From the NCBI GenBank assembly GCA_020284085.1, contig JACEVL010000431.1, positions 263,501-327,500 of the forward strand: a DNA stretch of 64,000 bases, read 5' to 3'. Positions 22,098-32,451 of this stretch are shown in pieces. The notes under the pieces were generated by a model, which was given only the letters and a program-made list of their open reading frames with translations, had not been told where the DNA came from and ran no database searches. Both the position numbers and the translations under genes were made by a program. The first letter of the stretch is position 1; each line of letters begins with the position of its first letter. The DNA is from Aporrectodea caliginosa. Its lineage: Eukaryota; Annelida; Clitellata; Crassiclitellata; Lumbricidae.

Positions 22098-22443
22098 GCT
22101 TCCCAACCTGGGTGTCGCGGCACTCAAGGGTGCCGTGAACCTGCTCAAGGAAAGCCGTGGCTGGATGGCAGAATGGTAGAAGCATAACATCTGTGCAGCC
22201 TTTTATGTAAATTGTTTCTTAAATTATCATTACTAACATACAAGCCTATAATTATTTTATAACGTTAAATAAGTGTAGAGATAGTCGCATCCCTTCAGTT
22301 GAATACAAGGAACGTTGCTTGTCAGTAAAATTAAGAACTAACTCGATGAAAAATAGATAAATTTAGGCCAGGGGTGCAGCTGATCTGCCATTGCATTATC
22401 AAGGGTGCCGTGATCTGACAGAGGTTGCGAAACCATGCCCTAA
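22098..22443. mobile_element. hAT-like MITE
   Basis: The left arm GTGCTTCCCAACCTGGGTG...AAGGGTGCCGTG and right arm AAGGGTGCCGTGATCTGAC...GAGGTTGCGAAACCATGC carry inverted ends. These resemble the (CA)GTG(G/C)TT(C)(C/T)(C)AACCT ends of vertebrate and invertebrate hAT elements. CCTAAT occurs on both flanks. No ORF is seen. Confidence 0.5.
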
Positions 22444-22951
22444 TTAATCTATTAGTATTTTAATACATGTATCAAATAAATCTCACTCTTTCTGTTACGT
22501 CGGCTACTGCAAAAAGAACTTGCAGCAGACTGAATATAATCAAAAATTACTTGCGATCCACCAAGACGATTAAATGAAACATCTGTCTAGACAGGCATTA
22601 GTCCTAATATCAACTGAAAGATAAATTACTGGAGCTATTGACTCTAAAGCAACTATTAATGGCTTTGCACTGATGAGTGATGAAGCCTCGTAGAAAACGA
22701 TTCATCTGAAATGCTTGATGAATCTGTGACATTATGTCCCTGACCATTTTGCCATTTTAAAAGAGCTTTATTTAGAATAGCATAGTCTATAACACTATAA
22801 TAACGGTCTACTTCATTACTTAACATAATGGTATTATTTCAAACATAGGCTACTATCGTTTAAAGTCTAAATGCAATATTTACGTTAGAAAAGGGCGCCC
22901 CTCAGAAAGAGCTCTTGCCCCCCCGCGCAAGCAACCCTGGATCCGCCACTG

Positions 22952-23345
22952 AAGATTCCGAAGATCAGAGGTGACGGAGATGCGATGACACCGCTTGGAG
23001 ATAGCCGGGTGAGACCCAGGAAAACAGCAACCATCAACCCTGAAGCGACTACAGTCTCAGAACTGATTTACTGGAGCTCTGGAGTATCTGAGCCCCCTTT
23101 AACTTGCTCCCTGACAACAGAAAAGATCAAGGCGCTTGTGGTCAACCCAATGTTGGTTCCCGACTGGCCATCACACACACAGTCTGTTGAAGGCGTGTGA
23201 AAAATGACAACCGAGGCTGCTGGTCATGTGTACAGTCATGAGAGGAGGAACCACTACATCAAAGGTCAAATGGTCAGCCATGAGCTCATGGGCCGAAACA
23301 GAAGCAAGCAGGACATGATGTTTTTGGTTGATTTTGTACAATTCC
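22952..23345 (+). pseudogene. hAT-like lineage II gene F, 3' part
   Basis: A nearly clean frame of about 130 codons: KIPKIRGDGDAMTPLGDSR, WSSGVSEPPLTCSLTTEKIK, VPDWPSHTQSVEGV, stop, then MTTEAAGHVYSHERRNHYIK, VSHELMGRNRSKQDMM. It aligns with the end of gene E (VDWENA..., PDVERTIKDVSAVCGRD). The SQSVE...K.VTEA...RR..YI layout resembles the AERGV...Q tail of the element A-D protein. The single stop suggests this copy died late. Confidence 0.55.
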
Positions 23346-23697
23346 ATTAACATGACCTCACAAATGACATTTGCTATGACAGTATGACAGTTTTTATGAC
23401 TCTGTGTGGCTTCAGATTTTCTTCAGTTTTATTGTACGTTCAAGTAAATTGTATGTAATAATGGCTCATTTGAACTGTAAATCGAAGTAGCTAGCACTCC
23501 TTTTAGGCTGTTTCCGGCGCTATATTTTCATCACTATACCTTCATCACTAGTCGTTTGTAAATATCGGAAAAAATCATTTGACACCCCAAATTGACACAC
23601 CCTAATGAAGTACAGCATTGTCTTGCACTAAAATAAATGTTCACTCCGTTACTGCCAACTTTGCTAAACAAAATAAATCCACAAAACTTAGTGGTTA
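23346..23697. other. Spacer, no gene
   Basis: AT-rich. It contains one copy of the TAACGGAGTGGACA-type motif, inverted at 23640. Confidence 0.35.
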
Positions 23698-23976
23698 TTC
23701 ATTCATTTCATTCATTTCAGATATTTACATAGCGCCCCTTCAAGATTTCTACTCAGAGGCGCTCCCGACACAGCGCGGACACTGAATCGGAGTTTCACGC
23801 CGAAGCGCATGAGCAATTGAGAGTGAAGGACTTGCCCAGGGTCCCTACGCGGCGGCTTGGGGTGGATTCGAGCCTGCAACCCTCCGGCTGCAAGGCACCA
23901 AATATACCCCTTGAGGTGGATTCGAACTCGCAACCCTCCGGCTGCAAGGCACCGAACATACCTCTACACCACCACT
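23698..23976 (-). repeat. SINE with duplicated tRNA-like head
   Basis: A minus-strand copy of the SINE at 1585-1785, with 3' tail (ATAGCGCCCCTTCAAG...GAGGCGCTCCCGAC on the plus strand) at 23728-23770. The tRNA-like head is present twice in tandem (about 23865-23915 and 23916-23975), giving two B boxes. This is a dimer-like structure. Confidence 0.75.
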
Positions 23977-24640
23977 TCACACTTGTATAGTTATGAAGAT
24001 GTATTAAAGGAAACTTAATTATATCTCAACACACAAAGGAGTAAGAAAGTATCTGTTAAGATATTTCTGTAATCTACCATATTTTTGAGACACCGAAGAA
24101 ATATTGTCCACTCCGTTACATTTCCATGTCCGCTCCATTACCATTTCGATCGCTAAAGTATGCATCGTTCTTTAGACAGTGAACTAAAATGCATGGCAAC
24201 TTGCATACATAAACAAAAGGACAGCTGCACTACATTACGGATTTAAAAACCAATTTGGCAGTTTTGTCACATGAATCTTGGCGGGATGCGTTATGAACGC
24301 TTTGGACGAAATTGGTCAACTTTACCACTTTATCACTAATCGTGAAGAGACCCTTCACGATAGAAAACGGCGTTTTTATAAAATGACTGTGTTGACAGAT
24401 CGATAAATTTGTATCCGAATTTGTAGCTGCTGAAGTGCTGATGTTGATGGTGTGGATAATGATGATGCAGACGATGAGTTAATAATTGAAGATGTCGGCA
24501 ATGGTGATGCAGGCGATGACACAATGTCGTCAATATTCCTGGTTGCCATTGTAACAAAGCTCGCAGGCTGGACTGATAAAGCAGGAGTATGCTGTTCCGT
24601 TTGCTGAAGACAAGGAAGTATGTGATTATGGTTGAAGTTG
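23977..24640. other. Spacer with GTCCACTCCGTTAC motifs
   Basis: TGTCCACTCCGTTAC at 24105 and TGTCCGCTCCATTACC at 24127. A His/Gln-rich minus-strand open frame (24400-24540) is caused by TGATGATG-like simple repeats. Confidence 0.35.
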
Positions 24641-25690
24641 CACTGGTGCCAAATTCAAACGTCTTGGTTTGTTGCTAATTGCATCACTGGGGATGGGACG
24701 CTTCCTGCTTCTCCGAAGCGGGCTACAGTTTTGCGTGGTCTTGATGTCAATGGCATGGCCAATTATCAACCGATTTCTAATTATATCTTTCTCGTCAAAG
24801 AGAGTCGAGAAATACATGTCGATGCAGCTTATTAGTCACCTTGAAGCAAACTCCCTTCTGCCCAAAACAACAGCCAGAGTTCAGGAAGTTTCACTCCACC
24901 GAATCTGTCTTAACACGCATTCTAGTCTACATGTATGCGGATGTTGATCATAAGCATATAACCCTCCTTGCCCTGTTTGACGTGAGTGCGGCCTTCGACA
25001 CAGTCGACCATGGCTACAGTTTTGCGTGGTCTTGATGTCAATGGCATGGCCAATTATCAACCGATTTCTAATTATATCTTTCTCGTCAAAGAGAGTCGAG
25101 AAATACATGTCTAGTGCCTAGGGGTCACACCACTACCTTCTTTGTAAACCTCAAGACTGTATTGTTTAGCCGTGGTTGGACTGGGAGCGCTTCTGAGTAG
25201 ATTACCTTGAAGGGGCGCTATATAAATTCTCCTTAATAATAATAATAATAATGGCATTCTTCTAGAGCGCCTTGAAACATCGTTCGGTATCATTGGCCGC
25301 CCTATATTTTCTCGCTGAGCGTAGCCAGTCAGTTTTTGGTTCCACCCGGTCTGACTGGTTCGGGGTCTCCTTTGGTCTTCCACGTGGTTCTATATTATGG
25401 TCTCTACTTTACACTCTTCACACTGCTGACCTAAACCAGATTCTTTCTTGTGTGTTGGTTGCAGCGCATCAATGTGACGATAACACCAAGGCATAATGTA
25501 CAGGGCCCAGCTGCAGAGGCTTTCTCCCTAGTGGAGAAAATGCTCATGACATCGGATGTGATTGGTGCCTGGATGTCATCCAACCGTCTCCGGCTAAACT
25601 CTGGAAAAACGCAGTTCATCTGGGTCGGGAGTCGGGGGCAGGCGTCTAAAGTCGATCTACCCAATGCAAATCATCGCTTTTCTCGGCATG
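24641..25690 (+). pseudogene. L2-like LINE reverse transcriptase, split by a small insertion
   Basis: The first part (24690-25013) is GLDVNGMANYQPISNYIFLV, HLEANSLLP, FRKFHSTESVLTRIL and LALFDVSAAFDTVDHG (motif A). The second part (25253-25690) is GILLERLETSFGI, (frameshift) TRSDWFGVSFGLPRGSILW (motif B), LYTLHTADLNQILS, a degenerate motif C near 25480, VIGAWMSSNRLRLNSGKTQF and IWVGSRGQASKVDLP. The join VDHG-ILLERLE proves that 25014-25254 is an insertion. Typical of the family that carries the GGGAGCGCCTCTGAGTAG tail. Confidence 0.82.
25014..25254 (+). mobile_element. Short LINE-derived insertion with 3' tail and (TAA)n
   Basis: It begins with a 100-bp sequence identical to 24721-24820 of the host LINE. 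It continues into the canonical LINE 3' end (GGGAGCGCTTCTGAGTAG, GGGGCGCTATATAAATT) and ends in (TAA)n. ATGG borders it on both sides. It looks like an internally deleted LINE transcript inserted into a copy of the same LINE. Confidence 0.6.
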
Positions 25691-26165
25691 GTTTAGCGCC
25701 TTTTCTCTTTGCTGTGTAATCCTGCAAAGTAGGCGGTTTTTCCTTTAACGTCTAAGCGATCTCTGCCATAGCAGCGCGAGAATTATTGATCCGTTTCTGA
25801 GGACTGGTTTCGCGCCAAGATTCCTACCCTTGGCCGAGCATCGATGCATGCGAGTTTTGGCGGCAGCCCAAGGCTATATAAGGCGGATAGCGCTGCATGC
25901 AAGTTAGTTGGCGTCCGATCGTTGAAGGAGTGGGACCTCTGTCGATAGTACGAGCCGTTGTACATTAGAATTGGCGGGAAATGTTTCGCGCCATCTGAAG
26001 ACAGGAGAGGCCAAAAGACAATAGCGACGCACTGAGCTTTCGGTTGTGGGTTAGATGCCAGAGGGTGCCAGCGTTATTATTGACAGTTCTTTCGACAGCG
26101 AAGACTTTCAGTTGGAAAGGACGAAGAACCATTCTTGCCTGTTTTTGGAATAAAGGTTAGACGAC
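25691..26165 (+). repeat. LTR-like repeat, copy R1
   Basis: Shares about 400 bp of near-identical sequence with copy R2 at 32452-33076. The layout suits an LTR: a TATATAAG box at 25875-25882, an AATAAA signal at 26149-26154 about 270 bp downstream, and CATGCATGCGAG and GGCGGGAAATG blocks. No TG...CA borders or primer site are certain, so it could be another promoter-bearing repeat. Confidence 0.5.
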
Positions 26166-26393
26166 ATAGTTTCTTTGTTTGTACCTGGGTTCAAATCTCA
26201 ATGATTGTATAAGCGATTATTAATATTGATTGATATAACGCAAATGTATAAGGTGCTGACAATCGAAGTTGTTGTAAGATTGAACTCTAATTCTTAGTTT
26301 AATTACCCCGACAGAGGGCGCTGTCTTTGAAAACGAATGTAATTCTTTTGAAATCAACTTGTAATTAAATCTATTAAAATTGAACCGGAAGAC

Positions 26394-26723
26394 TTGTATT
26401 TGCCTAGTGACAGAGTTAATGCTGAATGTTGGGAAACCAAAATGAAACGCCAAGAAGAACAGGCGGCCATATTAGCTATGATAGTGACAAAACTACACTT
26501 ATTGGATGCTAAACTTAGCACTGCTCAAGATGTTGCGGGGCCTAAGAACCCGGATGCATCGCCTTGCATTGGTCTGCAGACAGCAGAAACCGCGTGCCGT
26601 ATGTCGGATTATGAACCCCTGGTATTTGATGAGAGCGCCGATACTCACCACTTGGGAGCACCGCTAGATGGAGGCCTTAGACGAAGTGCCCGGTTGCAGC
26701 AATTGCTGGTTCCTAAACCCTGA
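26394..26723 (+). other. Uncharacterised ORF of 109 codons
   Basis: An open frame with an N-terminal helix-prone stretch (MKRQEEQAAILAMIVTKLHL, LDAKLSTAQ) and an end RRSARLQQLLVPKP. It lies 230 bp downstream of LTR-like R1, where a gag start would be expected. No domain is recognised. Confidence 0.3.
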
Positions 26724-27082
26724 TAAGAAAATAGAGGAACCCCGCACTTCCTGCTTTGCACGGACACAGGTTCGACTCCTTTCACAAAATGACTTACCTG
26801 ATAATCCATTTCCGCAACATCTCGATCGACCGCTAGAGGGCGGCACGGTCGCTACAGTTTTACCTTCTTTGAACCACGTCTTTCTTTTAGCAGTGATTCT
26901 TCATAGGTTTTTTCTTTTAAGTTTCTCGCGGTTTGCGCGCAGGATTTCTGCACTACAGTTGACTTCGGACTTCTTTTTCTTGGCCATCAGACATTATAAA
27001 GCAGACCAAGATAACAAAAACATTTCGCCGCACTTCATTGACCTAATCACATTCCTTCTTACCATCTTCTTATCCATGCCCA
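26724..27082. other. Spacer, no gene recognised
   Basis: A plus-strand open frame continues to 27132 without a recognisable motif. Confidence 0.25.
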
Positions 27083-27098
27083 ATGCAGTCGACAGCAG

Positions 27099-28842
27099 TG
27101 GCGGCGCCAGAGGGGGGCTAGGGGGGGCTTAGCCCCTCCTAGCTGCGGCTCAGCCCCCCCAAACAAAAAGTGGGAAATCTCTGCCAATGCTTACTTCATA
27201 ATAAGCCAACTGAACAGTGACCAACGGCAACGAAATCATCAACTATCTCAGGCCACTGCCTGAGATTATATTACTTGATTATGATGGACACAGACTCACA
27301 GGGCCTATTTTAATCTTTAGCTTTTTGTTATATTTTTATTTTTCTAGAATTTCCAAGTGTTGCCATGGATAATAATTCTTAAGTAAAGTGTTTTCAACTT
27401 CATTATTTGATTTTTTAATGGGTTTGGTGTAGTATTGCATGATGGCTTTATTCCAACATGAAGTATTTCAGACACAAAAGTGTGATTGGGAATGTAAGTT
27501 TGTCATCATGTTGTTTGTACAGGAGGCATAGTTGCAGTTCAAATAAATTCATGTTTGAAAGTTTTCCTGTAGCAAAATGCTGTAATAACTTGTTAGGGAT
27601 TTTTATGTCGCTTATGTACATTAAATTTGTGCTTTACAAGGAAATAAACATTAGGATTTAACGTGTTTATTGTATATTTTTCAATCAATCTAAGTGGAGA
27701 ATAGTAAAACTTGCAAGAACCTGTTTCAAATCAATGCCCAGTAACAGCTGTAAGGGTCTATGAAAGAAGTAATTTGGGAACATCTTAAAAGATTTTCTTG
27801 TGATAGAGCTCAAACTTCTGTACAGTATATTGATTCCATTGTCTACAGGTTTTGTGTCGGGTATAGAAGAGGGAAGGGATGGAGGCATAGGCGCAACCAC
27901 CCTATGGGACCCGTAGGACGCGTTCCCCCAACTTTCGGGCAGGCTTGGACGGTGCCCCCCCCAACTTTTGAAAATTTTGAGGTAAACAAAGAGCCCAAAA
28001 TGCACTCCATTTGGTATTAAATGCTCAAAATTGTGTCGTCTCTGGGCTCCGCCCCAGACCCCGTCGGCGGAGCTTACGACGCTCCCCGTATCCCTATAGT
28101 CGTTAGGGGCTTCTTGCTTTCCGCAATCGCGGCTGTACGTGCACCTTCCGCACTCGCAATTTCCCCCACTCGAACGTTCTAGTAGGTCCGTCCCCTAACA
28201 AATCGCTGGACCTGGCCGATAGAATACAGAGTAAGGCTAAAGCCGCTAAACTCAGCTGAGTCTATAAGAATTCAGTGCAGGATGTTGCTGTATAATTTCA
28301 CTCTAAACCTGTAGCCTACTTATCACGCTTTAAAATTCTACTAAGGCTCGCGGTAGAAGCCTAGGAGGACATTTCAATTTTTACTTCTGAGACTGCGAGT
28401 GGTATTCTTCTAAAACCTATAATCTCAGTTTATTCATATAATAAAGTCATATTTTTTCACATATCTAGATGGTTTAGGTACTTTTATATCGAAATCATCG
28501 GTGAAAAATTGGAGGTAAATTAGAGCCCAAAATGTACTGCATTTGGCATGAAATGCTCAAAATTGCGTCAGTTTCTGGGGCGGAGCCCCAGACCCCGATG
28601 GGGAGCTTACGACGCTCCCCATACCCCCTAGTCGTTAGGAGCTTCTTGCCTTCGGCAGTCGCAGCTTCGCGCCTTCGGCGCTCACAATTCCTTATACTCA
28701 AACATTCTATATTAGGTCCCCCAACTAGAGACCGTGGTTGCGCCTCTGGATGGAGGTACAGGAAGGAGGGGAAAAGAGGGAGTGGAGAAAAGGAAGGGCT
28801 TAGGGCTACAGCCCCCCCAAACCGGAAATCCTGGCGCCGCCA
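27099..28842. mobile_element. TIR element flanked by 16-bp direct repeats
   Basis: The ends are the perfect 12-bp inverted repeat TGGCGGCGCCAG (27099-27110 and inverted at 28831-28842). They are followed inward by GGGGGG-rich arms (GGGGGGGCTTAGCCCC and GGGGGGGCTGTAGCCC inverted). ATGCAGTCGACAGCAG lies immediately outside both ends (27083-27098, 28843-28858). A smaller element is nested at 27886-28748. No transposase is seen. Confidence 0.7.
27886..28748. mobile_element. Nested hAT-type non-autonomous element
   Basis: The inverted ends CATAGGCGCAACCAC and (inverse) CAGAGGCGCAACCAC are bordered by the 8-bp duplication GATGGAGG (27878-27885, 28749-28756). Inside are two direct repeats of about 200 bp (27985-28185, 28520-28715), each with GAGCCCAAAATG, ATGCTCAAAATTG, GGAGCTTACGACGCTCCCC and TAGTCGTTAGG.GCTTCTTGC. 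No ORF of interest is seen. Confidence 0.75.
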
Positions 28843-28858
28843 ATGCAGTCGACAGCAG

Positions 28859-29952
28859 GGTGGTCCCAAAATAGCATTAATGAAATGGGAAATTGTGTTC
28901 AATTACTTACATTGTCCACTCAGTTACTACTATGTCCAATCCGTTTCTGTATAACAAATAACGGAGTGGGCGTGTAACAAAGTGGACAATTTCAACATAA
29001 CATGAAACACACTTATTATCGCCCACGTTTCGGACCACATTCTTCTACATATCAATTTACTTCATTTAGGAGTTGGACCTGATAATTGTCGAATACCTTG
29101 GCATCTTCAATGTAGATTAATTCTTGGTAACGCAGTGATCGCCTATAAAACCTATCATACGTAGATTACACCCTAGAAACCAAATTATTACATCTATTCG
29201 AAAATCCAGCACATTAATGAAAGTACACAAAGCACAAATGTCATAAAATGGTCTGCTCAATTTGCAGCAGGCCCAGATTTGGGTAAGTAAGTAGTAGTGC
29301 AGGGATTTATGTAGTTTATAGTAACGGAGTGGACATTATTTCAGGTAACAGCTAAAAATAATGCATTTAGTCATAATAAGTAATGTTTCATTTCATGACA
29401 TACTTATTAAATGAAAGGCGTTTCAATGCTGTTTACGAATCACAGTAAGTTCATGCAAAAGTATTATTTGTAGTCGTATTTCTATAATGTTACTGCGGCA
29501 ATGTGTGAAAATGACGATAACGGGGTGGACATTTTCAAATTCAAGCGTAACAGGTAAAATAAACAGTAAAGCGTATAATATATCCGAAATAACCATGTAA
29601 AACAATAATCTCCTCAAAGTAAATTCATAGAAATATTTGACTTGAAAGAAAATTATGGCGAGTTTGGTTTCAAAAGTCGTCAATACAACAGAAAATTATG
29701 TTAAATTAATCTAATTGTGGAAAATTACTCATTTAACAGTTTGCCAACAAACTCTCATTCTCAATTAATTTTAACACCGTTAAAATTAGCGCAGATTCGT
29801 CTGTGATTGGTATTCCGGAAAGTGCGCTTCACAAGTTTCTTACTACAGCGACACAAAAACCATCATCGAACAGAATAGACAGAAAATCCACTGCGGTCGG
29901 TAAAATAGAACATTCAAGAATCTAGGAAGAAAACTTTCACTCCATGCATAAA
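28859..29952. other. Spacer with repeated TAACGGAGTGGACA motif
   Basis: Motif copies at 28959, 29322 and 29517 (direct) and 28913 (inverted). Nothing else is recognised. Confidence 0.4.
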
Positions 29953-30794
29953 GACAGTGAAAACACATTATTTAGAACGCTTACCTTCTCGGATGGAACG
30001 GATTGTCGCAAATGGTATTCAGTTTAAAACACAGAACTAATACTAGAGTTAGGAGGACCATAACTAAGGAATGATATTGTCCATATTTCTTCTATTTCAA
30101 TGAATATAGCTTCCCATGTTCATGGCGATAATAATAACAATATTTCCCCTATTGCTGTCTACGTACCTACGTTTTACTCAAAACAGTATCCTACTCTGAT
30201 TCTTCCTCATTCCCTTACTCGTCTCGCCGTTTATAAATACCATCCAGCGTTGCCGTCCAAACTATTCTGATAATCTCACATGGAACCAATCTTGACCCTA
30301 TCTGGCTATCGATTCTGTTTGTGGGCTGGTTGCCGCAAATTCCTTTTTCTGGGTGCTGCAGAAATCGCGAGATTATAATTACTTGACATAAATTTGATAA
30401 CTTTCAATTATTATGGCCTACTCATGATTACTACTTGCCATATTTAGTGAGACCCCATCCGGTGGCGTAGCAACTTTTGTTGTATGGCAGTTCGGGTAAA
30501 CCAAATGGAAGACAGATTGGTTTGATGGCATGTGAGAACTTCAAGGGTTTTGCTAATTTATATAGCGCCAAGTCGTATGCATTATGATGATCGTCCGGAT
30601 CGTATTTCTCATGAACAAAGTAATCAGCAATTTTTGCGATCTGTTCTGTAGACTCGTAACTTCGAAGATCATGCTTTCCGATGAATACTTTGCAGTTACG
30701 CCTGATATTGTAAATGGCTGGTTCACTGTTAGGAAAACAAGAAAATTGCCTGTTGACCTTTTAGTAATATAAATCTTAGACAAATATTTGCCAA
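29953..30794. repeat. 842-bp duplicated segment, copy 1
   Basis: Nearly identical to 33071-33921, which has a 9-bp insertion (ACAATTATG) and a few substitutions. Both begin GACAGTGAAAACACATT and end CAAATATTTGCCAA. No protein motif is seen in the 60-76 codon open frames it carries on either strand. Confidence 0.9.
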
Positions 30795-31275
30795 TTCGTG
30801 GGTCAATAACGAAGACTTAACGACCGTGTGACGACTCATCATCAAAACTGACGACTGATCGAAACTGTTGAGAACTTTCGCGATCTTTGACTTTTAGGCG
30901 GTTTCGATGAAAATGCCGACTCGTTGAAACTTCGGAGACGCGCGATGTTATCGAGGATTGCCCTAACCATTACGCTAATAACTCATCTATCGATACTGCG
31001 AAAATGTTCCCAACGATTACGCTAATGACTCGGTGAGGCGCGCGCGATGACTCATACGACCGATACTGCGAGGATTGACCCAGCTATTACACCGTGTCAG
31101 CAGCGCGTTCGATCTTTTCGAAACCTTGGGGATTTCCGATAGTTTAAAAAAGCGGCTATTAGTACGCGCACGCCTGTGATTATTAATAACCTAGATTTAT
31201 GGTGCAATATGTAAAATCTAACCTAGGTTATGAGAGAATCACATATTTTTATGTAGCGCCTGTGTAAAGTGTTCC
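30795..31275 (-). repeat. Third copy of Polinton polymerase upstream region
   Basis: Collinear with 46230-46570. It has ATTACGCTAATGACTC repeats, TGACTCA at 31049-31055, GGGGATTTCCGATAGTTT, then ACGCGCACGC(C/T)TGTGATTAT, TAACCTAG and TAACCTAGGTTA at 31219-31230, and GAGAGAATCACAT. No polymerase coding sequence accompanies it, so this is an isolated end of a Polinton-type element. Confidence 0.65.
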
Positions 31276-31339
31276 AAAGAAGTCATAATATAACTACTCT
31301 AAAGTTTGGGCATTATATCTAGTTTTTATATAGTGGAGG

Positions 31340-31705
31340 CCCATGCAGAAACGCTTTGAGTTTAAGATTCTGCCTTGCAGGTCAAGCCCCAGTTTATCTC
31401 AGGGAGCTTTGTGTGCCAGTGCTATTCTTACCAGGTCGCAGATTCCTTCGCTTTGCTACGCAAGGTGACCTGGTTGTCGCTATGGCTCGAACTTCCACGG
31501 TTCTCCGCAAAAGCTTCGCTGTGGTCGGTCCTTCTTTATGGAACAGGTTGCCTAGCAATCTCCGTAATGAACTTCTTGGTATGTCTTTGCCCCTTTTACG
31601 CAAGCGTTTCTTTCCAGTATGGTTTGGTGTTATCAGGTCGGGAGCGCCTCTGAGGTGTTTCTCTTGAAGTGGCACTATATAAATTTACGATTAAGATTAC
31701 GATCA
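31340..31705 (+). pseudogene. L2-like LINE C-terminus and 3' tail
   Basis: The translation AGQAPVYLRELCVPV, GRRFLRFATQGDLVV, FAVVGPSLWNRLPSNLR, LRKRFFPVWFGVIRSGAPL is the C-terminal domain of L2-like LINE proteins. The tail GGGAGCGCCTCTGAGG...GGCACTATATAAATTT follows at 31640-31690. It is 5'-truncated, as most LINE copies here are. Confidence 0.8.
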
Positions 31706-31751
31706 CTACACAACAGATTTTAGTTCGTTTGACTTTGACTGTGGTATTTTT

Positions 31752-32165
31752 GACTTCCATGCAAAATTTGATAGATGGTACTTCTGTTTCTGTGTATAAC
31801 ATTCAAACCACGACCATTCACTTTCCGTTGAAGATAATCCATAACTATGTTGTTTTTGATGGTTGGGTAAAAGATTCAGAGTCCGAGTTGCTACCATAAT
31901 TCAATCGGTCTTTGAGACCATTTACCCAACCATCAAATTTCACCAACACTCAGTTGCGGCCTTTGTCCTCACCAGGTGTAACGGGTAGTACACCAAGAAC
32001 AAAAACACGGCGGTTATTGCCTAGAGTACATTACGTTTCTCCAACAGTTCGGAAAACATAGCTGTATCACAATATTGTTATGGACTATCTTCAACGAAAA
32101 GTGAATGGTCGTGGTTTGAATGTTGTACCTTCCACCAAATTTTTCAAGGAAGTCAAAATTACCTT
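31752..32165. repeat. Inverted repeat, arms about 90 bp
   Basis: 31752-31845 is the diverged inverse of about 32079-32165 (shared AGTGAATGGTCGTGGTTTGA and TATCTTCAACG.AAAG). A second short inverted pair (TGATGGTTGGGTAAA at 31858, TTTACCCAACCATCA at 31920) lies between them. No function or element border is assigned. Confidence 0.65.
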
Positions 32166-32211
32166 GGCTTGTATTATTTTGTTTTTCATCCTGACTTCAG
32201 CTCCTAATTTC

Positions 32212-32451
32212 TTATTCAGTACGACAACCATTCGATTGGCCTTTGTGCGATTGTACGCAACCTTTTTCTTCCTCTAACATTCTCTCAGCAGATGGTGTAG
32301 TAATTCCAGATTGTGACAATGTCTGTTCTTTAATTGCTTTTAGAATCCACTTCTTTACGAGCATTAATTTGCTTTCCGTTGGCGCCATTTCGTCTAATAA
32401 GTGCTTGCCACGATTTCCAAGATCCGCAAAAAGTATTGTGCTGAACCTAGG
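32212..32451 (-). other. Unassigned 80-codon open frame
   Basis: Starts MPRFSTILFADLGNRGKHLL, with a hydrophilic helix-like continuation (MAPTESKLMLVKKWILKAI). It abuts LTR-like R2. No family is recognised; it may be noise. Confidence 0.2.

Larger units (their letters stand above)
20837..22951. mobile_element. TIR element inside gene F
   Basis: The left end is CAGTGGCGCATTTAG...GCGCGGGGGCGG. The right end inverted is CAGTGGCGGATCCAG...GCGCGGGGGGGC. The flanks AAGATACT and AAGATTCC match at 6 of 8 positions, and excising the element rejoins gene F (VEKIL-KIPKI). A GC-rich hairpin, GGCGCGGGGGCG/CGCCCCCCGCGCC, lies at 20857-20886. The interior holds a LINE tail, an AT microsatellite and a smaller hAT-like MITE. 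An alternative right end (TGCGCCACTG at 22035) has poorer flank support. No transposase is seen. Confidence 0.6.

Noticed and set aside
30553..30783. 76-codon minus frame conserved in both duplicated segments (also 33680-33910)
   Set aside because: Conservation is explained by recent duplication of the DNA; no motif, and the opposite strand is equally open.
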